Source: Hordeum vulgare subsp. vulgare
Taxonomy: Eukaryota; Streptophyta; Magnoliopsida; Poales; Poaceae
NCBI RefSeq assembly: GCF_904849725.1
Contig: NC_058521.1
Location: 145,976,744-146,040,743, forward strand
Direction: 5' to 3'
Length of the DNA: 64,000 bases
Shown here: in pieces, positions 44,451-58,370 of the stretch
Position numbering within the stretch: the stretch's first letter is position 1
Layout: each line of letters opens with the position of its first letter
Translations under genes and position numbers: made by a program
Notes under the pieces: model-generated
Told to the model about the DNA's origin: nothing
Database searches by the model: none
Seen by the model: only the letters and a program-made list of their open reading frames with translations

Positions 44451-46245
44451 TGTTGGAGAATGTTGCATGGGAAACAAAAATTGACCTACGCACACGAAGA
44501 CCTATCATGGTGATGTCCATCTACGAGAGGAGATTCGATCTACGTACCCTTGTAGATCTCTAAGCAGGAAGCATTAAGAAACGCGGTTGATGTAGTGGTA
44601 CAGCTTCGTGATTCAAATCACCGTCGTCCCACGATCCGTTCCGATCTAGTGTCGAACGGACAGCACCTCTATGTTCAGCACACGTACAGCTCGATGAAGA
44701 TCTCGGCCTTCTTGATCCAGCAAGAGAGACGGATAAGTAGATGAGTTCTCCGGCAGCGTGATGGTGCTCCAGTGGTGGTGATGATCTACTCCTACAGGGC
44801 TCCGCCCGAGCTCCACAGAAATCCGATCTAGAGGTAAAATTGCGTGGTATAGGTTTGAGTTGCACGTGGCAAAGTTGTGTCTCAAAAGCCCTAAAACCAC
44901 CAGTATATATAGGAGGAGGGGAGGGGCTAGACTTGGGGCTCAAGGAGCCCCTTGGTGCATCGGCCGAAGGGAGGAGGTGGACTCCCACCCCAATTCGGTT
45001 TGGGGGAAGGAGTCCACTCCTTCCTTCCCACCTCCCTCTTTCCATTTTTTTCTTTCCTTTGGTGTTTTTCCACTTGTGGCGCCATGGCCCTGTTGGGCTG
45101 GCCTCACGAGACCACTAAGGGCTGGTGCGCCACCCTAGGGTCACTGGGGTCACTCCCGGGTGGGTGGGCCTCTCCCGGTGAATACCCGGAACCCATTCGT
45201 CACTTCCGGTACACTATCGGTAATGCCCGAAACTTTCCGGTGACCAAATGAAACCATCCTATATATCAATCTTAGTTTCCGGACCATTCCGGAAACCCTC
45301 ATGACATTCGTGATCTCATCTGGGACTCCGAACAACATTCGGTAACCACACATATAACTCAACTATACTAAAACATCATCGAACCTTAAGTGTGTAGACC
45401 CTGCGGGTTCGAGAACTATGTAGACATGACCCTAGACACTCCTCGGTCAATATCCAACAGCGTGACCTGGATGCCCATATTGGATCCTACATATTCTCCA
45501 AAGATCTTATCGGTTGAACCTCAGTGCCAAGGATTCATATAATCCTGTATGCCATTCCCTTTGTCCTTCGGTATGTTACTTGCCCGAGATTCGATCGTCG
45601 GTATCCGTATACCTATTTCAATCTCGTTACCAGCAAGTCTCTTTACTCATTCTGTAATACAAGATCCCGTGACTTACACTTAGTCACATTGCTTGCAAGG
45701 CTTATTTGTGATGTTGTATTACCGAGTGGGCCCCGAGATACCTCTCCGTCACACGGAGTAACAAATCCCAGTCTTGATCCATACTAACTCAATGGACACC
45801 TTCGGAGATACTTGTAGAGCACCTTTATAGTCACCCAGTTACGTTGCGACTTTTGATACACACAAGGTATTCCCCCGGTGTCGGTGAGTTATATGATCTC
45901 ATGGTCATAGGAATAAATACTTGACACGCAGAAAACAATAGCAACAAAATGACACGATCACATGCTATGTTTATAGTTTGGGTCTAGTCCATTACATGAT
46001 TCTCCTAATGATGTGATCCAGTTATCAAGTGACAACACTTGCATATAGTCAGAAAACCTTGACTATCCTTGATCAACTGGCTAGCCAACTAGAGGATTGC
46101 TAGAGACATTGTTTTGTCTATGTATCCACACATTTATCTATGTTTTCATTCAATACAATTATAGCATGGATAATAAATGATTATCTTGAAACAGGAAATA
46201 TAATAATAACTACTTTATCATTGCCTCTAGGGCATATTACCAACA
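44451..46245 (-). repeat. C4 3' LTR
   Basis: It starts TGTTGGAGAATGTTGCATGG and ends GGCATATTACCAACA. TATATATA is at 44904-44911. Followed by GCTCCCACTTGCACTAGAG, the polypurine side. Confidence 0.92.
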
Positions 46246-46297
46246 GGCTCCCACTTGCACTAGAGTCAATAATTTAGTCCTCACATCGCCATGCGAT

Positions 46298-49200
46298 TTA
46301 CATTGTAATAAATCTAACACCCATACAGTTCTGGTGTTGATCATGTTTTGCTCGTGGAAGAGGTTTAATCAGCGGATCTGCTACATTCGGATCCGTGTGC
46401 ACTTTGCAAATATTTACGTCCTCTCCTACGACGTAGTCGCGGATGAGGTTGAAGCATCGCTTGATGTGCCTGGTCTTCTTGTGAAACCTTGGTTCCTTTG
46501 CTAAAGCAATGGCTCCAGTGTTGTCACAGAACAGAGTTATTCGATTTAGTGCGCTCGGCACAACTCCAAGATCCGTCATGAACTGCTTCATCCAGACACC
46601 CTCCTTAGCTGCCTCCGAGGCAGCCATGTACTCCGCTTCACATGTAGAATCTGCTACGATGCTTTGCTTGGAACTGCACCAGCTTACCGCACCCTCATTA
46701 ATAATAAATACATATCCGGTTTGAGACTTAGAGTCATCCGGATTAGTGTCAAAGCTTGCGTCGACGTAACCCTTTACGACGAGCTCTTCGTCACCTCCAT
46801 AAACGAGAAACAATTCCTTAGTCCTTTTCATGTACTTCAAAATATTCTTGACCGCCGTCCAGTGATCCACTCCTAGTTTACTTTGAAACTTGCCTGCCAT
46901 ACTTATGTCCAAGCTGACGTCTGGTCTAGTGCACAACATTGCATACATGATAGAACCTGTGGCTGAAGCATAGGGGATGAAACTCATTTGTTCTTTATCT
47001 TCCGTAGTTGCTCGACACTGAGTCTTACTCAATTTTGTACCTTGTAACACTGGCAAGAACCCCTTCTTGGACTGTTCCATTTTGAACTTCTTCAAAACTT
47101 TATCAAGGTATGTGCTTTGTGAAAGTCCTATCACGCGTCTCGATCTATCCCTACAAATCTTAATGCCTAGAATGTAAGGAGCTTCTCCTAGGTCCTTCAT
47201 AGAGAAACTTTTATTCAAGTAATCCTTTATGCTCTCCAAAATCTCCATGTTGTTTCCAATCAGCAATATGTCATCCACATATAATATTAGAAACGCCACA
47301 GATCTCCCACTCACTTTCTAGTAAATACAAGATTCTCCAACCACTTGTATAAACCGAAATGCTTTGATCACCTCATCCAAGCGCTTATTCCAACTCGGAG
47401 ATGCTTGCACCAGTCCATAAATGGATCACTGGAGCTTGCATACTTTGTTCGCATTCTTTGGATCGACAAAACCTTTGGTTTGCATCATATACAACACTTC
47501 CTTAAGAAAACCGTGAAGGAACGCTGTTTTGACATCCATCTCCCAGATTTCATAATCGAAAAATGCAGCTATTGCTAACATGATTCGGACGGACTTAAGC
47601 ATCGCTACCGATGAGAACGTCTCATCGTAGTCAACTCCTTGAACTTGTGAAAGACCCTTTGCCACAAGTCGTGCTTTATAAACAGTCACATTACCGTCCG
47701 CGTCCGTCTTCTTCTTAAAGATCCATTTGTTGTGAATAGCCTTGCAGCCTTTCGGTAATACTTCCAAAGTCCACACCTTGTTTTCATACATAGATCCTAT
47801 CTCGGACTTCATGGCCTCTAGCCATTTGTTGGAATCCGGGCCCACCATTGCTTCTTCATAATTCGTAGGTTCATTGTTGTCCAACAACATGATTGATAAG
47901 ACAGGATTACCGTACCACTCAGGAGTAGTACGTGATCTTGTCGACCTGCGAGGTCCGACAGGAACTTGATCCGAAGTTTCATGATCATCATCATTAACTT
48001 CCTCCTCAATCGGCTTTGCTTTGACAGAGATTTCTCCCTGCCTTGCACCACCATCTAGAGGGATTAGAGGTTCGACAACCTCATCAAGTTCTATCTTCCT
48101 CCCACTCAATTCTTTCGAGAGAAACTCCTCAAGAAAAGCTCCATTCTTAGCAACAAACACTTTGCCCTCGGATTTGAGATAGAAGGTGTACCCAACTGTC
48201 TCCTTTGGGTAACCTATGAAGACGCACTTTTCCGCTTTGGGTTCCAGCTTTTCAGGCTGAAGCTTTTTGACATAAGCATCACATCCCCAAACTTTAAGAA
48301 ACGACAACTTTGGTCTTTTGCCATACCACAGTTCGTATGGTGTCGTCTCAACGGATTTTGATGGTGCCCTATTTAAAGTGAATGCAGCTGTCTCTAATGC
48401 ATAACCCCAAAATGATAACGGCAAATCGGTAAGAGACATCATAGACCGCACCATTTCTAACAAAGTACGATTACGACGTTCGGACACACCATTACGCTGT
48501 GGTGTTCCGGGCGGTGTCAACTGTGAAACAATTCCACGTTGTCTTAAGTGAGCACCAAACTCGAAACTCACATATTCACCCCCACGATCAGAACGTAGGA
48601 ACTTGATCTTCTTGTTGCGATGATTTTCAACTTCACTCTGAAATTGCTTGAACTTCTCAAACATTTCAGATTTCTGCTTCATCAAGTAGATATATCCATA
48701 CCTACTCAAATCATCAGTGAAGGTGAGAGAATAACGATATCTGTCGCGTGCCTCCACACTCATTGGACCGCACACATCGGTATGTATGATTTCCAACAAG
48801 TCATTTGGACGCTCCATTGTTCCGGAGAACGGAGTCTTAGTCATCTTGCCCATGAGGCATGGTTCACACGTGTCAAGTGATTCAAAATCAAGTGACTCCA
48901 AAAGCCCATCGGAATGGAGTTTCTTCATGCGCTTTACACCAATATGACCTAAGCGGCAGTGCCACAGAAACATAGCGCTATCATTGTTAACTCTACATCT
49001 TTTGGTCCCAATGTTATGTATATGCGTATCATTGCTATCAAGATTCAATATGAAAAATCCTCTCACATTGGGTGCATGACCATAAAAGATATTACTCATA
49101 GAAATAGAACAACCATTATTCTCTGACTTAAACAAGTAACCATCTCGCAATAAACAAGATCCACATATAATGTTCACGCTTAACGCACGCACTAAATAAC

Positions 49201-49318
49201 AATTATTTAAGTACATAACTAATCCTGATGGTAACTGAAGTGAGACTGTGCTGACAGCGATTGCATCAACCTTGGAACCATTTCCCACGCGCATCGTCAC
49301 TTCATCCTTCGCCAGCCT
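46298..49318 (-). pseudogene. C4 protease-distal, integrase, reverse transcriptase and RNase H
   Basis: Reading leftward: integrase zinc region (HCRLGHIGVKRMKKLH, CEPC), core (IHTDVCGPMS, FLRSDRGGEYVS), conserved VWGCDAYVKKL, linker, and reverse transcriptase start (VQGVDYDETFSSV) in one frame, 49300-47426. A TGA at 47424-47426 replaces CGA seen in C2. A short gap with a further stop (TAG, about 47321) follows, then 47314-46298 with the catalytic LYVDDILLIG, LGIKICRDRS and RNase H (VADSTCEAEYMAASEAAKE; NTGAIALAKEPRFHKKTRHI). It is otherwise full length, so only a few changes separate it from an intact pol. Confidence 0.9.
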
Positions 49319-50278
49319 TCATTTATTCTGCAGTTCCTGCTTCGAGTTGCAAATATGAGCAATAGAACCGGTATCAAATACCCATGCACTACTATGAGAG
49401 TTGGTTAAGTACACATCAATAACATGTATATCAAATATACCTAATTTTTTCTTGGCCGCCTTCTTATCAGCCAAATACTTGGGGCAGTTGCGCTTCCAGT
49501 GACCCATTCCCTTGCAATAATGACACTCTGTTTCAGGCTTAGGTCCAGCCTTGGGTTTCTTCGTCGGATTGGCAACAGGCTTGCCGCTCTTCTTGGAGTT
49601 ATCTTTCTTGCCTTTGTCGTTTCTATTGAAACCAGTGGTCTTATTGGCTATCAACACTTGATGCTCTTTCCGGAGTTGTGACTCTGCGACTTTCAGCATC
49701 GCGAATAACTCGTCGGGTGACTTGTTCATCCCTTGCATGTTATAGTTCAACACAAATCTCTTATAGCTAGGTGGCAGTGGCTGAAGAATTCTGTCAGTGA
49801 TAGCCTCTTGCGGGAGTTCAATCCCCAGCTGAGCTAGACGGTTTGAGTACCCACACATTTTGAGCACATGTTCACTGACAGACGAATTCTCCTCCATCTT
49901 GCAAGCATAGAATTTATCGTAGGTCTCATACCTCTCGTTCCGGGCGTTCTTCTGAAATATAAACTTCAATCCCTGGAACATCTCATATGCTCCATGATGC
50001 TCAAAGCGACGTTGAAGTCCCGGTTCCAAGCCATACAAGACTGCACATTGAACTACTGAGTAGTCCTCCTTACGTGTTAACCAGGCGTTCAAAACATCTT
50101 GACTAGACGTAGCGGGTGGTTCATCTCCTAGCGCAGCATTAAGGACATAATCCTTCTTCCCAGCTTGCAGGAGCAGCTTTAGATTACGAGCCCAGTCTAC
50201 AAAGTTGCTTCCATCATCTTTCAACTTAGCTTTCTCTAGGAACGTATTAAAATTTAGGGTTGCTACTGCGTGAGTCAT
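49319..50278 (-). pseudogene. C4 Gag and start of protease
   Basis: From ATG 50278 (MTHAVATLNFNTFL) this gives a full Gag: YSVVQCAVLYGLEPGLQRRF core, basic linker, CCHC knuckle (CHYCKGMGHWKRNC), then protease FDTGSIAHIC. It stops at a TGA at 49318-49320, where C1 has codons for K-Q-R. An upstream ATG at 50302 is not used in the other copies. Gag assembles the virus-like particle; protease would cut the polyprotein. Confidence 0.88.
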
Positions 50279-51532
50279 TGATCTACAACACAAATATTGC
50301 AAAGTGGACTTAGACTATGTTTAAGATAATTAGAGTTTAACTAATCAAATTACTGATAAACTCCCACTCAAAAAGTACATCTCTCTAGTCATTTGATTGG
50401 TACATGATCCAAATCCACTAACTCAAGTACGATCATCACGTGAGTTGAGAAAAGTTTCAGTGGTAAGCATCTCTATGCTAATCATATCAACTATACGATT
50501 CATGCTCGACCTTTCGGTCCCATGTATTCCAAGGCCATGTCTGCATATGCTAGGCTCGTCAAGTTTAACCAGAGTGTTCCGCGTGTGCAACTGTTTTGCA
50601 CCCATTGTATGTGAACGTTGAGTCTATCACACCCGATCATCACGTGGTGTCTCGAAACGACGAATTGTCGCAATGGTGCACAGTCGGGGAGAACACAATT
50701 TCATCTTGAAATTTTAGTGAGAGATCACCTTATAATGCTACCGTCGTTCTAAGAAAAATAAGGTGCATAAAAGGATTAACATCACATGCAATTCATAAGT
50801 GACATGATATGGCCATCATCTTGTGCTTCTTGATCTCCATCACCAAAGCACCGGGATGATCATCTTGTCACCGGCGCCACACCGTGATCTCCATCATCGT
50901 GTCGCCATCGAGGTTGTCATGCTATCTATGCTATTACTACTAAAGCTACGACCTAGCAATATAGTAAACGCATCTGCAAACACAAATGTTAGTTTAAAGA
51001 CAACCCTATGGCTCCTGCCGGTTGACATAGCATCGACGTGCAAGTCGATATTAACTATTACAACATGATCATCTCATATATCCAATATATCACATCACGT
51101 CATTGGCCATATCATATCACAAGCATACCCTGCAAAAACAAGTTAAACGTCCTCTAATTTGTTGTTGCATGTTTTACATGGCTATTATGGGTATCTAGTA
51201 TGATCGCATCTTACTTACGCAAAAAACACAACAGAGATGTACAAATTGCTATTTAACCTCTCTCCAAGGACCGCCTCGGTCAAAACCAATTCAACTAAAG
51301 TTGAAGAAACAGGCACCCTTCGGTCATCTTTATCCAACGAGTTGCATGTTAGTCGATGAAACCAGTCTCTCGTAAGCGTACGAGTAATGTCGGTCCAGGC
51401 CGCTTCAATCCAACAATACCGCCGAATCGAGAAAAGACTAAGAGGGGCAGCAAATCGAAGATCAACATCCACAAAACCTTTTGTGTTCTACTCGAGATAA
51501 CATCTACGCATGAACCTAGCTCATGATGCCAC
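50279..51532 (-). other. C4 5' leader and primer-binding site
   Basis: 1.25 kb of non-coding leader. Leftward from 51532 the primer site reads GTGGCATCATGAGCTAGG. Nothing else is seen. Confidence 0.82.
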
Positions 51533-53321
51533 TGTTGGAGAACGTTGCATGGGAAACAAAAAAATTCCTACGCACGCGAAGACCTATCATTGTGATGTCC
51601 ATCTACGAGAGGACATTAGATCTACGTACCCTAGTAGATCGCTAACCGGGAAGTGTTAAGAAACGCGGTTGATGTAGTGGTACAGCTTCGTGATTCAAAT
51701 CACCGTCGTCCCAAGATCCGATCCGATCTAGCGCCGAACGGACGGCACCTCCGCGTTCAGCACACGTACAGCTCGATGACGATCTCAACCTTCTTCATCC
51801 AGCAAGATAGATGAAGAAGTAGATGAGTTCTCCGGAAGCGTGACGGTGCTCTGGTGATGGTGGTGATCTACTCCTGCAGGGCTCCGCCCGAGCTCCGCAG
51901 AAATCCGATCTAGAGGTAAAACTGTGTGGTATATGTTTGAGTTGCGCGTCGCAAAGTTGTGTCTCAAAAACCCTAGAACAACCAGTATATATAGGAGGAG
52001 GGGAGGGGCTATCCTTGGGGCTCAAGGAGCCCCTTGATGCGCCGAACGAAGGGAGGAGGTGGACTCCCACCCAATTCGGTTTGGGGGAAGGAGTCCACTC
52101 CTTCCTTCCCACCTCCCTCTTTCCTTTTTTTCCTTTGGTGTTTTTCCACTTGTGGCGCCATGGCCCTATTGGGCTGGCCTCACCAGCCCACTAAGGGCTG
52201 GTGCGCCACCCTAGGGTCACTGGGATCACTCCCGGGTGGGTGGGCCTCTCCCGGTGAATACCCGGAACCCATTCGTCACTCCCGGTACACTGCTGGTAAT
52301 TCCCGAAACTTTCCGGTGACCAAATAAAACCATCCTATATATCAATCTTCGTTTCCGGACCATTCCAAAAACCCTCGTGACATCTGTGATCTCATCCGGG
52401 ACTCCGAACAACATTTGGTAACCACACATATAACTCAACTATACTAAAACATCATCGAAACTTAAGTGTGCAGACCCTGCGGGTTCGAGAACTATGTAGA
52501 CATGACCCGAGACAGTCCTCGATCAATATCCAATAGCGGGACCTGGATGCCCATATTGTATCCTACATATTCTCCGAAGATCTTATTGGTTGAATATCAG
52601 TGCCAAGGATTCATATAATCCCGTATGTCATTCCCTTTGTCCTTCGGTATGTTACTTGCCCGAGATTCGATCGTCGGTATCCGTATACCTATTTAAATCT
52701 CGTTACCGACAAGTCTCTTTACTCGTTCCGTAATACAAGATCCCGTGACTTACACTTAGTCACATTGTTTGCAAGGCTTATTTGTGATGTTGTATTACCG
52801 AGTGGGCCCCGAGATACCTCTCCGTCACACGGAGTGACAAATCCCAGTTTCGATCCATACTAACTCAACGTACACCTTCGGAGATACCTGTAGAGCACCT
52901 GTATAGTCACCCAGTTACGTTGCGACATTTGAAACACACAAGGTATTCCTCCGGTGTCAGTAAGTTATATGATCTCATGGTCATAGGAATAAATACTTGA
53001 CACGCAGGAAACAATAGCAACAAAATGACACGATCACATGCTATGTTTATAGTTTGGCTCTAGTCCATCACATGATTCTCCTAATGATGTGATCGAGTTA
53101 TCAAGTGACAACACTTGCATATAGTCAGAAAACATTGACTATCCTTGATCAACTCGCTAGCCAACTAGAGGCTTGCTAGGGACATTGTTTTGTCTATGTA
53201 TCCATACATGTATCTATGTTTTCATTCAATACAATTATAGCATGGATAATAAACGATTATCTTGAAACAGGAAATATAATAATAACTATTTTATCAATGC
53301 CTCTAGGGCATATTTCCAACA
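51533..53321 (-). repeat. C4 5' LTR
   Basis: It starts TGTTGGAGAACGTTGCATGG and ends GGCATATTTCCAACA, with TATATATA at 51986-51993. Right flank is GGAGG. Confidence 0.92.
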
Positions 53322-54908
53322 GGAGGAAGATAGAACTTGATGAGCTTATTTAGCCATCAGTTCAATTATAGAGTAGCACGACACAGAAATGTGTTTCTGT
53401 GATGCCTACACCAATTGAAGAGGAAGCTAATGATGATGATCATGAACCATCAGATCAAGTTAGTACCGAACCTCGTAGGTCGACAAGGACATGTACTGCT
53501 CCTTAGTGGTACAGTAATCATGTCTTGGAGGTCATGTTGACGGACAACAGTGAACCTACGAGCTTTGAAGAAGCAATGGTGGGACCGGATTCCAAAAAAT
53601 ATCTAGAGGCCATGAAATACGAGATACGATCCATGTATGAAAACAAAGTATGGACTTTCAAAGAATTACGTGATGGTCGTAAGGCTATTAAGTACAAATA
53701 GATCTTTAAGAAGAAGACAAGCGATGATGGTAATGTCACTGTCTATAAAGCTATTCTTGTTGCAAGGAATTTTCCAACAAGTTCAGGGAGTTGACTACGA
53801 TGAGACTTTCTCACGTGTAGCGATGCGAAAGTATGTTGGGATTATGTTAGCAGGTGTTGCATTTTTCAATTATGAAATATCGCACATGGATGTCAAAACA
53901 TCGTTTCCTTAATGGTTTCCTTGAGGAAAGGTTGTATGTGATACAACCATAAGGTTTTGTCGATGCTAAGAATGCTAATAGGAATGCGAGCTCCAGCGAT
54001 CCATTTATGGACTCGTGCAAGCATCTCGGAGTTGGAATATGCGCTTTGATGAGGTGATCAAAGCTTTTGGGTTTATATAAAGTTTATGAAGAAACCTATA
54101 TTTACAAGAAAGTGAATGGGAGCACTAAACAATTTTTGATAAGTCTATGTGGATGACATATTGTTGATCGAAAATGATGTAGAATTTCTAGAAAGCATAA
54201 AGGGTTGTTTGAAAGGAGTTTTCCAAAGGAAAACATGGATAAAGCTACTTAAATACTATGCATCAAGATCTACAGAGATAGATCAAGATGCTGGATAAAA
54301 CTTTCAATGAGTACATACCTTGACAAGATTTTGAAATAGTTCAAAATGGATAAGTCAAAGAAGGAGTTCTTGCCTCTATTGTAAGGTGTGAATTTGAGTA
54401 AGACTCAAAGCTTGACCACGGTAGAAGAAAGAGAAAGGACGAAAGTCGTTCCCTATGCTTTAGCCGTAGGCTCTATAGTATGTCATGTTGTATACCGCAC
54501 CTGGTGTGTGCCTTGTCGTGAGTCTGGCAAGGGGTACAAGAGTGATCCAGGAGTGGATACTGGACAGCGAACAAATTATCCTTAGTAACTAGAGGATTAC
54601 GGAAATGTTTCTTGATTATGGAGAATATTGGACGTCGATACAAGCTTTTGACACCAATGTGGGTTATTCCGGGTAGCAAACCGGATACATATAGTGGAAC
54701 AATCATTTGGAATAGCTCCAAGTGGAGCGTGGTAGCAGCATCTACAGTATGGCATAGAGATTTGTAAAGTACACATGGATCTGAACGTTGCACCCCCGTT
54801 GACTAAAGCGTCCCTCACAAGAAAAACATGATCAAACCCCTGAACACATCGGGTGTTAATCACATGGTGATGTGAACTACATTACTGACTCTAGTGCAAG
54901 TGTGAGAC
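53322..54908 (+). pseudogene. C3 reverse transcriptase and RNase H remnant
   Basis: The sequence resumes with GGAGGAAGATAGAACTTGAT (linker) and includes VQGVDYDETFSRVAMRK (53777 onward), a YVDD-region remnant (near 54150), and late RNase H traces up to about 54850, across many stops and shifts. It ends at GTGCAAGTGTGAGAC, the polypurine side of the 3' LTR. Confidence 0.8.
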
Positions 54909-56679
54909 TGTTGGAAATATGCCCTAGAGGCAATAATAAAGTGGTTATTATCATATTTCCTTGTTCATGATAATCGTTTATTATCCATGCTATAATTGTA
55001 TTGATTGGAAACTCAAATACATGTGTGGGTATATAAACAACATCGTGTCCCTAGTGAGCCTCTACTAGACTAGCTCGTTTATCAAAGCTGGTTAAGGTTT
55101 CCTAACCATAGACATGAGTTGTCATTTGATAACAGAATCACATCATTAGGAGAATGATGTGATGGACAAGACCCAACCGTAAGCATGTCATTTGATCGTA
55201 TCACAAAGTTTATTGCTATTCCCTTGTACATGTCAAGTATCTGTTCCTAAAACCATGAGATCAAGCAACTCCGTGACACCGGAGGAATGCCTTGTATGTA
55301 TCAAACGTCACAACATAACTGGGTGATCATAAATAGGCTCTATAGGTATCTCCGAGGGTGTCTGTTGGGTTGGCATGGATCGAGACTGGGATTTGTCACT
55401 CTGTTTCACGGAGAGGTATCTCTCGGCCCTCTCGGTAATACAACATCACAAGAAGCTTGCAAGCAATGTGACCAAGGAGACAACCATGGAATCTTGTATT
55501 ACAAAACAAGTAAATAGACTTGTGTGTAATGAGATTGAACTAGGTATGGAGATACCGACGATTGAATCTCGAGTAAGTAACATACCGCTAAACAAAGGGA
55601 ACTGCATACGGGATTGATTGAATCCTTGGCATCGTGGTTCGACCGATAAAGATCTTCGTGGAATATGTAGGAACCAATATGGGCATGGAGGTCCTGATGT
55701 TGGTTATTCACCGTAAAGGTGTCTTAGTCATGTGTGCATAGTTCTAGAACCCGCAGGGTCCGCACGCTTAGCGTTCAATGACGATATAGTATTGTTGAGT
55801 TATATATGTTGGTGACCGAATGTTTTTCGGAGTCCCGGATGAGATCCCGGACATCACGAGGAGTTTCGGAATGGACCGGAGGTTAAATTTATATGTAGGA
55901 AAGTGGTATTCAGGTTTCATAAAAGTATCCGGTTTTTCCGGTATAGTACCGGAAGTGTCGAAAGGGTTCTGGGGGTCCACCGAGGGGGTCCACCCACCCC
56001 CGGGGCCCACATGGGATGAAGAGTGAGGCACGCCAACCATGGTGGGCTGGGCGCCTTACCCCTAAAGGCATATGCGCCCAAGTGGTAGGTCGGAGGTGCC
56101 TTGGATAGGAGGGACACCTCCCCTAGGGAGCCCACCTCCCTTGTGGGAGGTGGACTCCTCCCTCATGGCCGGCCAGCCCTCCCTTGGAGGAGGGGCCAAG
56201 GCCTGCACCCTACCTACCCCTTTCTCCTATAAACAGAGAGGGAGAGGGAGGGAAACCGCACCCCAAGCCATAGGTGCACCATCCCTCTCTCTCCCTACCA
56301 CGTTTTCTCCTCCGACCGCATATGTGGTAGCGCTTGGCTAAGCCCTGCTGAGATTGTACCACCACCACTATCACCACGCCGCCGTGCTATCGGAGAACTC
56401 ATATACTACTCCGCCTTCGCTCGATGGATCGAGGCGGAGACGTCATCGAGTTGTGCGTGTGCTGAACACGGAGGTGTCATCCGTTTGACACTAGATCAGG
56501 ACAAATCGTGATTGGATCACGAAGATGTTCGACTACATCAACCGCGTTTCTCAACACTTGTGCTTAGCAATCTACAAGGGTATGTATATGCACTCCCCCT
56601 CACGTAGATATACATCTCCATAGATAGATCTTGGGTGCGTGTAGGAAAAAAATTATTTTCCATGCAACGTTCCCCAACA
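54909..56679 (+). repeat. C3 3' LTR
   Basis: It starts TGTTGGAAATATGCCCTAGA and ends CAACGTTCCCCAACA, the classic BARE/WIS/Angela termini in forward orientation. A TATA-like CTATAAAC is near 56226. The flank is CCACC (56680); the 5' partner is lost. Confidence 0.92.
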
Positions 56680-57114
56680 CCACCAATAATGACAAAAATC
56701 ATATCAACCTTCACTAGAGGAATCGTCTCTGTTAATTTTCATGTTCGCACACAATTCTATTTACTCACCTGTTTGTCAGGGCACCCATCTTGTTACGCTA
56801 AATTGTTTGTATTGTGCTGGATCATCGCATACAGTTTATCCCAGTGAACTGTGTGCCCTATATCGCACACATCTGGATCTGTATAGTCGTTTATCTTGTT
56901 TTGTCTCAAAAAAACATTTCGCATGAAACAATTGTGTTCCGCGCATCACACATAGAACTCTTATCTAAATCGAGCATGACGGATCGTCCACCGCACACAA
57001 TTCTTTTCATTGATGAGGTTCTATAACCATATCATTTGCGATTGGTGCGTCATACATAGTTTCGTCGAAGTGTCCCCTATACATGTATCATCTAAGGATC
57101 TTCTTGCAATAGTG
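56680..57114 (-). mobile_element. Possible CACTA transposon end
   Basis: Read leftward from 57114 the sequence opens CACTATTGCAAGAAGATCC, close to the CACTA terminal form, and then has several subterminal-type motifs (GCACACAATT, TCGCACACA, TTTGCGATTGGTGCGTC) in both orientations between 56740 and 57060. Only this end is present; C3 adjoins the other side. The identification rests on the terminus alone. Confidence 0.4.
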
Positions 57115-58370
57115 GAAGGAGGAGAGGAAGATTGAAGTAAGAAGCTTGCCACCAAGCAAAGGGAACTCCTTCCCAAGGTCGTGAAGTCCACATCCATCAC
57201 ATAGTCTCCTTCAAACCGTAGTTCCATCACCTTTAGTGAGATTGTTCCAATCCCTAGCTTGCTGCCCGTGAGTATTTTGTTGCATCCCACTTTTGATAAT
57301 AGTGAAAAGAGGATTTGGGTAGTTTCAGCCCGTGGTTTTCCTCTTCAAACTGGGGGATTTTTTTCCAATAAAAATATTGTGTCTATGTGTTGATGCTTGC
57401 TGCTGTCCAAAAAGTTTCTCTTGCCACCAGAGATCTGAGCGTCTAGGGTGCTGTCAAACTGATTTCCTTTATATATATGTCGTTGCATATGTTTCTTTCC
57501 GTGCTAAGCAATGATCCTTGAATTAGTACATGTTGTGCTGCTGAAATTACTTTCTTTCTCTTCAGTTCCAAATTCACCACAAGTGTGTTTGTGTAATTCC
57601 CGAACATATATACATTGCAAATATGATAACTTGCCCACGAGCACCATGGTAACTTTTGACCTTGAAGGGTAAAATACAATTGTGAATTAGTACATGATGT
57701 AGTGCTGAGATTATTTTGACTAAGAGAGGAAAATACAATCTTTAAATTAGTACATGATGTGATGCTGAGGTTACTTTATTTTTGGACGTCGAAGGGGATT
57801 TTCTTTTTAAAAACATACCTTCGCTAAATTAGGTGTAAATAGCATGGTAATATGCACACCACATGCATGGTAACTTACTTAGCCACGATGTGGTGTTTTT
57901 TTAGACGAAAAAAGTCAGCGAAACATATCAATATGAGATCTGGTTTTGAAGGTCTCATCGCACATTTTTCTTGGGACCACATAGGTGGCAAATGTTCGGT
58001 AGGGGGGTGACATTTGCAAACGATTTTGGTGACACTTTTAGAGTTAATGGGGTGACAATTTTAGTTATGGGGGTTGGTAGTTTTCATTTTTTGAAGGCTT
58101 TTTTTCATGAAAATTGTCATAGTTTGACCGCGATCAAATGGATGTGCGTTCGCTAGTAATCATTACTCTTTTTTCAGTGAAAACGTTTTTTGAGTCTGAC
58201 TGACGGTTTGAGCTATAAAATATTTTAAATTCTAAAGTAATATTTGCTAACATCAATTTTTTTTTTCATTGTATGCATGCATGCACACTTCAAATTGAGG
58301 GCTATTAGCAGAAGCAGAGTCACTCTGATAGGAATCTTGGCTAGAAAAGTTAATTGCATGATAATATTAT
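57115..58370. other. Intergenic spacer
   Basis: AT-rich sequence without a supported gene. Three short related segments, each around TTAGTACATG(T/A)TGT... followed by GCTGA(A/G)(A/G)TTA, occur at about 57522, 57684 and 57736. A minus-strand ORF (57290-57021) contains a coding-looking stretch (ILTGSKLGIGTISLKVMELR), but it runs into the CACTA-like end and is not recognised. Confidence 0.5.

Larger units (their letters stand above)
44451..53321 (-). mobile_element. Copia element C4 (BARE/WIS/Angela type), nearly complete
   Basis: This 8.9-kb element has both LTRs, leader, gag, protease, integrase, reverse transcriptase and RNase H, on the minus strand, between perfect GGAGG duplications. It is the best-preserved copia in the window, but at least three stops interrupt the polyprotein. 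The two LTRs differ at many places near their ends (about 15 differences in the first 165 bases by eye), so it is not a recent insertion. Confidence 0.92.
41225..56679 (+). mobile_element. Copia element C3 (BARE/WIS/Angela type), 5' truncated, split by C4
   Basis: This plus-strand copia lacks its 5' LTR; it begins within the leader (ACCTTACTTGTCCACG aligns about 150 bases inside the C2 leader). It continues through decayed gag and integrase to 44450, resumes at 53322 with reverse transcriptase and RNase H, and ends with a 3' LTR at 56679. C4 was inserted in the codons for LSGRKIEL, with duplicated GGAGG. Confidence 0.85.

Noticed and set aside
57021..57290. A minus-strand 89-codon ORF with a coding-looking first half
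   Set aside because: The second half runs through the CACTA-like end. The first half is unrecognised and has no start or splice context that can be supported.
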